A stretch of 7,434 nucleotides of DNA. Origin: Acidobacteriota bacterium. Lineage in GTDB: Bacteria; Acidobacteriota; Terriglobia; Acidiferrales; UBA7541. The translations under genes and the position numbers were made by a program. Positions 1 to 6,186 of the stretch are shown here, piece by piece; within the stretch, counting starts at the first letter, position 1, and each line of letters starts with the position of its first letter. The DNA is taken from the NCBI GenBank assembly GCA_028876695.1, contig JAGWRH010000171.1, positions 1 to 7,434 on the forward strand. Reading direction: 5' to 3'. Under the pieces are notes generated by a model, which ran no database searches, had not been told where the DNA came from, and worked only from the letters and a program-made list of their open reading frames with translations.

Positions 1-2
1 GC

Positions 3-785
3 TTTTACTGCGTCGATAACCTGCCCGTCGCCCTGATTCCCACGTTCACCGACCTTTACGAAGAAGGCCGGGGCGAAGTGGATCGCGCGGCTTTGCTCGT
101 GGACGCGCGCGAAGGCGCCGAAATCGAGAAGCTGCCTCAAATCTACCGCGAACTCCGAAGCCGGCACTCCGTCACGCTGGTATTTGTGGAAGCAAGTGAC
201 CAAGCCCTGCTGCGCCGCTTCAGCGAAACGCGCCGTCCGCATCCCATGGGGCAGGACAACTCGGTCATCGAAGGCATTCGAGCGGAGCGCCGTCGCATGG
301 CCCCGATCCGCCGGCTTGCCGGCGTGGTGATCGATACCACGAAGTTCACCGTTCACGAGCTGCGCCAGTTCATCGTCGATAGGTTCCAGAATCCCGGGCG
401 CCGGCCGTTGCTGATTTCCGTCGTCAGCTTCGGATTTCGTTACGGAATCCCCGCGGACGCGGATCTTGTCTTCGATGTCCGCTTCCTGCCGAATCCGCAT
501 TTCATCCCCAAGCTCAAGCCATTCAGCGGCCAGGATTCGCGCGTGGCGCGATATATCCGCTCGTTTCCGCAGACTGGAGAGTTTCTGCGCCGCATCGAAA
601 GCCTGCTCACCTATCTGATTCCTCACTACATTCGCGAGGGCAAAAGCTACCTGACGATCGCGCTCGGATGCACCGGCGGACGGCACCGTTCCGTTGCGCT
701 TGCGGAAGTGATCGGCCGCGATCTGCGCCGCAAAGGGTACGCAACCAAGGTGGTGCATCGCGATATGGAGAAGACCACTGCGTGA
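3..785 (+). CDS. rapZ: RapZ family protein (RNase adapter / nucleotide-binding protein), 5' end cut off
   Basis: The reading frame is open from base 3 and ends at TGA 783-785, giving 260 residues. It opens with FYCVDNLPVALIP, which aligns with about residue 26 of E. coli RapZ (284 aa), so only the N-terminal P-loop segment lies outside the window. Visible family landmarks in fragment numbering are DNLP (5-8), TRRPHP (76-81), SFGFRYGIP (142-150), FDVRFLPNP (157-165) and GCTGGRHRS (222-230). The last lies in the C-terminal domain that in E. coli binds the sRNAs GlmY and GlmZ and guides RNase E to GlmZ, tuning GlmS and amino-sugar supply. Outside enterobacteria that sRNA circuit is mostly absent, so here the role is better stated as a nucleotide- and possibly metabolite- or RNA-binding regulator. 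The family assignment is firm; the physiological role is inferred. The gene ends 206 bases before the next one. Confidence 0.95.
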   Translation, partial: FYCVDNLPVALIPTFTDLYEEGRGEVDRAALLVDAREGAEIEKLPQIYRELRSRHSVTLVFVEASDQALLRRFSETRRPHPMGQDNSVIEGIRAERRRMAPIRRLAGVVIDTTKFTVHELRQFIVDRFQNPGRRPLLISVVSFGFRYGIPADADLVFDVRFLPNPHFIPKLKPFSGQDSRVARYIRSFPQTGEFLRRIESLLTYLIPHYIREGKSYLTIALGCTGGRHRSVALAEVIGRDLRRKGYATKVVHRDMEKTTA

Positions 786-804
786 ACTCTGTGGGCGTAT
801 GCTT

Positions 805-835
805 CCGGGTGCGTGCCGGATTTTTCGCCACCCGG
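805..835 (+). terminator. GC-rich hairpin 20 bases after the rapZ stop, possible terminator without a T-run
   Basis: CCGGGTGCG (805-813) can pair with CGC-C-ACCCGG (826-835) as nine base pairs with one bulged C at 829 and a 12-base loop. The T-rich stretch (821-825) lies inside the loop, not after the stem, so this is not a textbook intrinsic terminator on either strand. Its place just after the rapZ stop suggests a transcript 3' end or RNA-stabilising structure. I see no other obvious element in 786-991. Confidence 0.3.
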
Positions 836-991
836 CCATCGTACGCACGGGGCGTTTATGCCTTGCAACATACGCGCATCGTGCTTACGCTAGGTCCCTC
901 GAACCGCGTGGGTTATCGGCGGCAGGCCTCGAAAGCAAAGCGTTGTAGCGGCATTCGCTGCGAGCGGAGACTGCATTTGCACGCATAAAAT

Positions 992-2854
992 ATGGAACTT
1001 CTTCGGCACACCAGCGAACGCGAGGAAATCCGCAGGCTCATGCGGTATCTGCGGCCCTACATTCCGCTTTTCGCGCTGGGCGTCATTCTGATCGCCGTTA
1101 TGGGCTCGATGGATGGATTGATCGCCTTCGCCATCAAGCCCGCGTTGGACGTCGTCCTGGCGCGGCATTCCACCGCCCAGGCCCTGACCCTCTTCACCAT
1201 TCCGGGCACGCATCGCGTCGTCCAGCTCAACTCCTTCGTCCCGCGCGGGATTCATTATGTCTGGACGGTATTCGCCGTTGCGCTGCTTTTTATAACGGTG
1301 GCCAAGGGCGTGGCGGAGTACTTCGGCAGTATCTTGATTCAGTACGTCGGCCTCTCCGGCATCACGGATTTGCGCGATCATGCCTACCGCAAGATCGTGC
1401 AGCAGCCGGTCGGATTCTTTCAGCACAATCCCGTCGGGCGCGTCATTTCCGCGGTGATTAGCGACATCGAGCAGGTCCGCAGCGCGTTTTCGGATTGGCT
1501 CGCCGACCTGGTCCGGCAAATTTTCAGCCTCGTCGCCTTCGTCGCCGTCCTCCTGATCATCGACTGGCGCATGGCGCTGGGCTCGGCCGTGCTCATTCCG
1601 CTGGTTGTCCTGCCGGTCGGCAAACTCGGACGCAAAATCCGGCGCTCCTCCGAAAAAAGCCGCTCGCGACTCGCCGATCTCAGCCAAATCCTGCAAGAAA
1701 CCGTCAGCGGCAATCGCATCGTGAAGGCCTTCGGCATGGAGCGTTTCGAAATCGTTCGTTTCCGCGACGCCGGACGAAAGCTCCTGCGCGAAAACATGCG
1801 CTGGATTCGCGCCCTCGCGGCCACCTCGCCCATCATGGACGTGCTCGGTGCCGTCGTTGTCTCCGGAGTCTTGCTGGCGGCCCGCGGCGAAATCAACGCA
1901 TCGCGGATGACTATTGGCGACTTCGGCGCGTTCATTTTCGCCTTATTCAAGGCCTACGAGCCGGTCAAGGCCATCGGCCGCGCGTATCAGCTCTTCCTCC
2001 AGGCGGCCGGGGTTTCCGCGCAGGTTTTTGCGTTCATCGATCGCCCGGAAGAGGAAATGGAAGCGCCGGGAGCGAAGCCGCTGCCGCGTTTTTCGAATTC
2101 CATCGAATTCGACCGCGTTTCATTCGCCTACGATAGCGGGCCGCTGATCCTGCGCAATATCGATTTGCAGGTACCCGCGGGTGCGTTGGTCGCTTTCGTC
2201 GGCTCCAGTGGAGCGGGGAAGACCACGCTCGTAAATCTCCTGCCGCGTTTTTATGCCGCGACGTCCGGTTCGGTGCGCATCGATGGGCGCGATGTGCGCG
2301 AGGTCACGTTGCGATCCCTCCGCGAGCAGATCGCCATCGTCACGCAGGAAACCATCCTCTTCAACGACACGATCTGGAACAATCTCTGTTACGGGCAGCC
2401 CAACATTCCCAAAGCAACCGTGGAGGAAGCGGCTCGCGCCGCTCTGGCGCACGACTTCATTTTGCAGCTGCCCAGGGGCTACGACACCTTAATCGGCGAT
2501 CGCGGCGAAAGACTTTCCGGCGGCCAGCGCCAGCGCCTGGCCATCGCGCGCGCGTTGCTGAAAAACGCGCCCATTCTGATCCTCGACGAAGCCACCTCCG
2601 AGCTCGATTCCGAGTCCGAGATGCTGGTGCAGCGCGCGCTCAACAATCTTATGGCGGGCCGCACGGTTTTCGTGATCGCGCATCGCCTCTCCACCATTCG
2701 CCGCGCGGATCTCATCGCCGTCGTGGATGGCGGCGCGATTCGCGAGCGCGGCACGCACGAGGAATTGTTGGCGCGAGCCGGCATTTACGCCCGCCTTTTC
2801 GAAATGCAGTTTCGCGATGCCGAACCGGTCGTCCGCGCCGTGGAGCCCGCCTGA
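992..2854 (+). CDS. msbA: ABC half-transporter, MsbA-like (lipid A / lipid flippase type)
   Basis: This 620-residue protein fuses an N-terminal exporter membrane domain to a C-terminal ATPase and would work as a homodimer in the inner membrane. The membrane domain (about 20-330) has six hydrophobic segments, the first near 24-45. ATPase motifs are Walker A GSSGAGKTT (404-412, K410), Q-loop Q452, signature LSGGQ (508-512), Walker B ILILDE (528-533, catalytic E533) and switch H564. The stretch from 'SPIMDVLGAVVVSGVL' to 'FKAYEPVKAIGRAYQLFLQ' fits the MsbA pattern well. It is about 38 residues longer than E. coli MsbA (582), mostly from a larger TM1-TM2 loop and tail. An in-frame TAA at 986-988 rules out a start further upstream. 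ATG 992 has no clear ribosome site; ATG 1040, with GAGGAA at 1022-1027, is an alternative, but it would shorten the segment before TM1 compared with MsbA. The transporter class is certain; lipid A as substrate is inferred from similarity and could instead be another lipid or a drug. Confidence 0.85.
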   Translation: MELLRHTSEREEIRRLMRYLRPYIPLFALGVILIAVMGSMDGLIAFAIKPALDVVLARHSTAQALTLFTIPGTHRVVQLNSFVPRGIHYVWTVFAVALLFITVAKGVAEYFGSILIQYVGLSGITDLRDHAYRKIVQQPVGFFQHNPVGRVISAVISDIEQVRSAFSDWLADLVRQIFSLVAFVAVLLIIDWRMALGSAVLIPLVVLPVGKLGRKIRRSSEKSRSRLADLSQILQETVSGNRIVKAFGMERFEIVRFRDAGRKLLRENMRWIRALAATSPIMDVLGAVVVSGVLLAARGEINASRMTIGDFGAFIFALFKAYEPVKAIGRAYQLFLQAAGVSAQVFAFIDRPEEEMEAPGAKPLPRFSNSIEFDRVSFAYDSGPLILRNIDLQVPAGALVAFVGSSGAGKTTLVNLLPRFYAATSGSVRIDGRDVREVTLRSLREQIAIVTQETILFNDTIWNNLCYGQPNIPKATVEEAARAALAHDFILQLPRGYDTLIGDRGERLSGGQRQRLAIARALLKNAPILILDEATSELDSESEMLVQRALNNLMAGRTVFVIAHRLSTIRRADLIAVVDGGAIRERGTHEELLARAGIYARLFEMQFRDAEPVVRAVEPA

Positions 2855-2856
2855 AC

Positions 2857-3807
2857 ATGGTCGGAGCCAAGGCACATTCGGCAGGCCCCGGCGCCGCGCC
2901 ATCCGCCTCCCGGTCGCTGAAATCGATGACCGGCTACGCCCAAGCCCGCGCCACCGGCCACGACTGGACCATCCGCATCTCCGTGCGCAGCGTAAACCAC
3001 CGTTTTCTCGATCTGCACCTCCGCCTGCCCGAGGGGTTTGAGGCGCTCGAGCCCCGAATGCGCCAGAAGGTTCGCGAACACCTCCGCCGAGGCCACGTCG
3101 AAGTCACGCTGCGATATGAACCCTCCGGCCCAGCGGCGATCGGCGTCAACAAAGAAGTGGCTGCGGGTTACTTGCACGGCGCCAACTCTTTGCGCGAGCA
3201 ATTTGGCATTCGCGCCGAGCCCGATCTCGCCTCCATCTTGCGCCTCCCCGGTGTGATCGGCCCGCCGGCCGCCGCTGTGGAATCCGAAATGAGCCAGCTC
3301 GAAGCGATGGCCGCGCAGTGCCTGGACGAAGCGCTCGAAAAGCTCGATCGCATGCGCGAAGAAGAAGCTGCCGCGCTGCGAGACGATATGTGTGTCCGCC
3401 TCGCCAGCGTGGCCAGTCTTGGTGGCCGCGTCCGCGTCCTGGCGGAACGCGCGCGTCCCGCTTTTGCCAGGCGCCTGGAATCGCGCTTGAAGGAACTACT
3501 GGGCGAAACGGCCCTCGATCCCGCGCGCCTCGCCCAGGAAGCCTCGCTTGCGGCCGAGCGTGGCGACGTCTCCGAGGAATTGGCCCGGCTCGCGAGCCAC
3601 GTGCGCCAGTTCGAATCCATACTGGCTGCTTCAGCCGATGTCGGAAAGAAACTCGATTTTCTTCTCCAGGAAATGCAGCGGGAAGCCAACACCCTGCTTT
3701 CGAAAACTCCGGGAACGGAAACCGAGGGCCTGCAAATCACCGAACTCGGTCTGGAAATCAAATCCGAAATCGAAAAGATTCGCGAACAGGTCCAAAATAT
3801 AGAATGA
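2857..3807 (+). CDS. yicC: YicC/YloC family endoribonuclease
   Basis: This 316-residue member of the YicC family carries the family hallmarks: KSMTGYA (22-28), the RSVNHRFLD stretch, RLPEGFEALEP, RRGHVEVTLRYEP, and in the C-terminal half (DUF1732) GDVSEEL, KKLDFLLQEMQRE, NTLLSK and the terminal REQVQNIE. E. coli YicC and B. subtilis YloC have been described as RNases, and YicC has also been linked to sRNA turnover; the substrate here is unknown. Most relatives begin at or just before the MTGYA motif, so residues 1-21, rich in Ala, Ser, Gly and Pro, are an extension. I keep ATG 2857 because it follows the transporter stop by two bases, with TGGAG at 2841-2845, which suggests translational coupling. 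ATG 2926 (M24) is the alternative and has no clear ribosome site. The 3' end overlaps gmk by four bases. Confidence 0.93.
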   Translation: MVGAKAHSAGPGAAPSASRSLKSMTGYAQARATGHDWTIRISVRSVNHRFLDLHLRLPEGFEALEPRMRQKVREHLRRGHVEVTLRYEPSGPAAIGVNKEVAAGYLHGANSLREQFGIRAEPDLASILRLPGVIGPPAAAVESEMSQLEAMAAQCLDEALEKLDRMREEEAAALRDDMCVRLASVASLGGRVRVLAERARPAFARRLESRLKELLGETALDPARLAQEASLAAERGDVSEELARLASHVRQFESILAASADVGKKLDFLLQEMQREANTLLSKTPGTETEGLQITELGLEIKSEIEKIREQVQNIE

Positions 3808-4424
3808 CGCAACCGGCGCCATCGGTGCTCATCGTTTCCGGCCCATCCGGTTCGGGTAAGTCCACGCTCGTGCAAAAGATATTGGAGCTCCCCGGGACCA
3901 TGCTTTCCATTTCGTGCACCACCCGGCCTCCCCGCAGGACGGAAAATGCCGGCAAATGGTACAATTTCGTCACCGAATCCGAATTCCAGCAGATGGTCGA
4001 CGCGGGCGAGTTCCTTGAATATGCCCAGGTTTTCGGAAAAAATTGGTATGGCACGCCCAGGAAGTGGCTGGAGAAAGCGTTCGCTGAAGGCAAGGATCTG
4101 GTTCTCGAAATCGATGTCGCCGGAGCGTTGCAGGTAAAACAAAAGCTCCCCGAGGCCGTCGCGATCTTCGTCGTCCCGCCGTCGCGCTCGGACGTCGAAC
4201 AGCGCATACGCGCCCGCGGGCAGGATTCCGAGGACGAAATTCACCGCCGCCTGGAACGCTCGCGGCAGGAAATGCTCAAGTTTCCGAGCTACGATTTTGC
4301 GGTCATCAACGACGATCTCGAGCGCGCCGGCCGCGAGGTGCAAGCCATCGCGCTGGCTTCGCGTTGCCGAATGGCTCGGCAGGAGCATCATATTCGCGAG
4401 ATCCTGAAGACGTTTGGAGGCTGA
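3804..4424 (+). CDS. gmk: Guanylate kinase
   Basis: Guanylate kinase phosphorylates GMP to GDP with ATP in the cytoplasm, feeding GTP, dGTP and (p)ppGpp pools. The product is 206 residues, close to E. coli Gmk (207). The P-loop GPSGSGKST is at 13-21. The GMP-binding part follows: SCTTRPPRR (37-45), with R41 and R44, then E47, Y53 and F55, followed by EFLEYAQVFGKNWYGT. The lid-region stretch RIRARGQDSEDEIHRRL and the C-terminal YDFAVINDDL are also present. The start is ATG 3804, whose A and TG overlap the yicC stop (ATGA), so ribosomes finishing yicC probably restart here. The frame stays open far upstream inside yicC, but the P-loop near residue 13 and the family length fix the start. The yicC-gmk-rpoZ order is widely conserved in bacteria. 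No key residue is missing. Confidence 0.97.
   Translation: MTQPAPSVLIVSGPSGSGKSTLVQKILELPGTMLSISCTTRPPRRTENAGKWYNFVTESEFQQMVDAGEFLEYAQVFGKNWYGTPRKWLEKAFAEGKDLVLEIDVAGALQVKQKLPEAVAIFVVPPSRSDVEQRIRARGQDSEDEIHRRLERSRQEMLKFPSYDFAVINDDLERAGREVQAIALASRCRMARQEHHIREILKTFGG
4416..4420 (+). promoter_or_regulatory. Strong ribosome binding site GGAGG for rpoZ
   Basis: GGAGG lies inside the last codons of gmk. It is 5 bases before TTG 4426 and 11 before ATG 4432, so it favours TTG 4426, though ATG is the commoner initiator. It excludes TTG 4414, which would precede most of the site. It is the clearest Shine-Dalgarno sequence in the window. Confidence 0.65.
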
Positions 4425-4425
4425 C

Positions 4426-4656
4426 TTGGAAATGGCTGCTCTCACCCAGGCACCGGATAGCAAATTCGCCTACGTCGTTCTGGTGGCCCGCCGGGCTCGC
4501 CAGTTGATGATCGGCGCGCGGCCGCTCGTCGATAATCCGCGCTCGCGCAAGAACACTCGGATCGCCGAAGAGGAATTGACGCAGGGCCGCCTCGAATACG
4601 AACTGCCTGAGGTGCCCGAAGGCAGCGAGGATCGGGACGGCAAGCGCCGCAAGTAG
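4426..4656 (+). CDS. rpoZ: DNA-directed RNA polymerase omega subunit
   Basis: Omega is the small subunit that helps fold and hold the beta-prime subunit in RNA polymerase. From TTG 4426 the product is 76 residues. The core family signature is clear: KFAYVVLVARRARQLMIG (13-30), followed by a PLV segment, then the conserved IAEEEL and G-x-L/I region. The acidic and charged C-terminal tail is short compared with E. coli omega (91 residues). The start is uncertain. TTG 4426 sits one base after the gmk stop and 5 bases after GGAGG; ATG 4432 (74 residues) is nearly as good. The N-terminus (MEMAALTQ from the TTG) lacks the Met-Ala-Arg motif that forms part of ppGpp site 1 in E. coli. It very probably shares a transcript with gmk. 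Confidence 0.92.
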   Translation: MEMAALTQAPDSKFAYVVLVARRARQLMIGARPLVDNPRSRKNTRIAEEELTQGRLEYELPEVPEGSEDRDGKRRK

Positions 4657-4733
4657 GCTCGTCCCGCGCGGCCGGTCCGGCGGCTCGTGCGTTTCGGTTC
4701 GGCTCCGCTTCGCGTTGTGTGGAATGGCGCGCT

Positions 4734-5954
4734 ATGAAAATTGCTCTCGGTGTCACCGGCGGCGTTGCGGCGTATAAATCGGCGGAGCTTGTCCGCCGCC
4801 TGCAGCAGGAAAAGCTCGATATCCAGGTCGTGATGACGCGTGCGGCGCAGGAATTCATCACCCCGCTCACCTTCGCGGCTCTCACCGGCAACAAAGTCAT
4901 CACCGAAATGTTTGCGCGTGATGGCGCGGCGCCCGCGAACGTCGAAAGCGCCATCGAGCATATCGCTGTCGCGCAACGCATCGATCTATTGCTCGTCGCG
5001 CCGGCCACCGCGGACGTGCTGGCGCAATTCGCCCACGGAATCGCGGGCGACTTCCTCACCACACTGTATCTCGCCACCAAAGCTCCCGTAGTAGTCGCTC
5101 CCGCGATGAACGTCAACATGTGGGAGCACCCCGCGACGCGCGACAACGTCGCCGCGCTTCGCTCCCGTGGTGTGCACGTGGTCGATCCCGGCGAAGGCTA
5201 TCTTGCCTGTGGCATGATCGGCGCGGGCCGTTTGGCGGAGACGGAATCCATCGCCCAAAAAGTCTGCGCCGTCCTCGGCCTGCGTCACGATTTTGCGGGG
5301 CAGACGGTGCTCGTCACCGCCGGGCCCACCCGCGAAGATCTCGATCCCGTGCGATTCCTGACCAACCGCTCCTCCGGCAAGATGGGTTACGCGCTCGCCG
5401 AGGCCGCCGTTCGCCGCGGCGCCCGCGTCGTGCTTGTCAGCGGGCCCACGAATTTGCCCGCTCCGGCAGGCGCCGATTGGATTCCCGTCCGCTCCACGGA
5501 AGAAATGCGCGGCGCCGTGCGCGAACACTCGGCGCAAGCGAACGTGATCGTCATGGCCGCCGCGGTTGCCGATTATCGCCCGGCGATAGTGCATGCGCGG
5601 AAGATGAAGCGCGCGGGCGAGCGCATCGCTCTGGAACTCGAGCCCACTCCCGATATTTTGGCCGAGCTTGGCCGCGAGCGCCGTGAAAATCACACCGCGC
5701 CGCGATCGATCCTCGTCGGTTTCGCGGCCGAAACCGAACAGATCGCCGAACGCGCCCGCGAAAAATTGGCCCGCAAGGCCGCGGACATGATCGCCGCCAA
5801 CGACGTAACCCAGGAAGGCGCCGGCTTCGATGGCGATACCAACGTCGTCACATTATTTTTGCGCGATGGCCGCCAGATCCCGCTCCCCAAGCTTTCGAAA
5901 TTCGAAGTCGCCAACCGCATCCTCGATCAGGTCCTCGATCTTCAGAAGCCCTAA
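4734..5954 (+). CDS. coaBC: Bifunctional phosphopantothenoylcysteine decarboxylase / phosphopantothenate-cysteine ligase
   Basis: CoaBC makes two steps of coenzyme A synthesis in the cytoplasm. The C-terminal CoaB half joins cysteine to 4'-phosphopantothenate using CTP, and the N-terminal FMN-dependent CoaC half decarboxylates the product to 4'-phosphopantetheine. At 406 residues it matches the E. coli length exactly, and key residues sit one position later than in E. coli. They are H76 in the IEHIAVAQ stretch, N126 in PAMNVNMW (123-130), lid C159 in ACGMIGAGR (158-166), N211 in TNRSSGKMGYA (210-220) and K290 in ARKMKR. The AAAVADYRP motif (275-283) is intact. I chose ATG 4734 because MKIALGVTGGVAAYK is the usual family start; GGAA at 4721-4724 is a weak ribosome site 9 bases before it. 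GTG 4719 is possible but adds five unconserved residues. It follows rpoZ by 77 bases with no clear terminator, so it may be on the same transcript. Confidence 0.97.
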   Translation: MKIALGVTGGVAAYKSAELVRRLQQEKLDIQVVMTRAAQEFITPLTFAALTGNKVITEMFARDGAAPANVESAIEHIAVAQRIDLLLVAPATADVLAQFAHGIAGDFLTTLYLATKAPVVVAPAMNVNMWEHPATRDNVAALRSRGVHVVDPGEGYLACGMIGAGRLAETESIAQKVCAVLGLRHDFAGQTVLVTAGPTREDLDPVRFLTNRSSGKMGYALAEAAVRRGARVVLVSGPTNLPAPAGADWIPVRSTEEMRGAVREHSAQANVIVMAAAVADYRPAIVHARKMKRAGERIALELEPTPDILAELGRERRENHTAPRSILVGFAAETEQIAERAREKLARKAADMIAANDVTQEGAGFDGDTNVVTLFLRDGRQIPLPKLSKFEVANRILDQVLDLQKP

Positions 5955-5988
5955 GCCGGGGGCTTTGATGTCCGCGACCGCGCGCGAG

Positions 5989-6060
5989 GTCTTTGTGCGT
6001 CGTGCCTTCAGCCACCGCATGAACTGCGCGAAACGAAGGCTCCTTTAGGCGCTGAAGTTC
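5989..6060 (+). repeat. Inverted-repeat-rich block behind coaBC, possible dispersed intergenic repeat
   Basis: Two competing inverted repeats share one left arm. GCCTTC (6004-6009) can pair with GAAGGC (6035-6040), and CTTCAGC (6006-6012) can pair with GCTGAAG (6051-6057). The block is 35 bases after the coaBC stop and before the glycosylase promoter candidate. The reverse strand reads through it as VHAVAEGTTHKD, a phrase that resembles junk peptides I associate with repeated intergenic DNA in acidobacterial genomes. That recognition is from memory and unverified. It might also serve as a 3' processing or termination structure for the upstream operon. No convincing gene lies in the whole gap 5955-6186. 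Confidence 0.25.
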
Positions 6061-6123
6061 CGATTTCGTGGATTTGGCGCTGGCGCTTTGCTTCCGCGGC
6101 GTTCCGTGTTCCGCTGCTCCGCG

Positions 6124-6151
6124 TTTACGGCGGGACACGTTTTGCTATAGT
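6124..6151 (+). promoter_or_regulatory. Sigma-70-type promoter candidate for the uracil-DNA glycosylase gene
   Basis: The -10 box TATAGT (6146-6151) matches five of six consensus bases and is preceded by TGC (6143-6145), an extended -10. The -35 candidate TTTACG (6124-6129) matches four of six, with a 16-base spacer. Transcription would start near 6158, giving a leader of roughly 29 bases before GTG 6187. It is the best promoter-like sequence in the window. Confidence 0.5.
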
Positions 6152-6175
6152 GTGTTTGCATATTTCGATTTCTTC

Positions 6176-6179
6176 GAGG
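6176..6179 (+). promoter_or_regulatory. Ribosome binding site GAGG deciding the GTG start of the glycosylase
   Basis: GAGG is 7 bases before GTG 6187, a good spacing, but only one base before the in-frame TTG 6181. It therefore supports GTG 6187 as the start. Confidence 0.55.
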
Positions 6180-6186
6180 CTTGAAC

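Noticed and set aside
668..988. 106-codon + strand frame spanning the end of rapZ and the gap before the transporter
   Set aside because: Two-fifths of it is rapZ read out of frame, it has no ribosome site, and the part in the gap shows no protein-like pattern.
890..1696. 268-codon open frame on the - strand over the start of the transporter
   Set aside because: It mirrors the codon pattern of the transporter, has an Asp/Glu/Gly/Arg-rich sequence with no domain I recognise, and lies opposite a certain gene.
3168..4463. 431-codon open frame on the - strand across yicC, gmk and rpoZ
   Set aside because: It is antisense to three confidently identified genes and its translation is low-complexity and Arg/Ser-rich; long antisense frames are expected in GC-rich coding DNA.
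4657..4733. GC-rich gap between rpoZ and coaBC with a repeated GGCTCGT (4656-4662 and 4682-4688)
   Set aside because: A seven-base direct repeat in GC-rich DNA is unremarkable; no stable hairpin with a T-run and no good promoter was seen.
5968..6048. Possible 26-residue peptide beginning at ATG 5968 after a G-run
   Set aside because: It is Arg-rich with no recognisable pattern, overlaps the inverted-repeat block, and the G-run is not a convincing ribosome site.
5848..6138. 96-codon - strand frame covering the end of coaBC and the following gap
   Set aside because: It overlaps coaBC antisense, and the gap part looks like translated repeat DNA rather than a protein.
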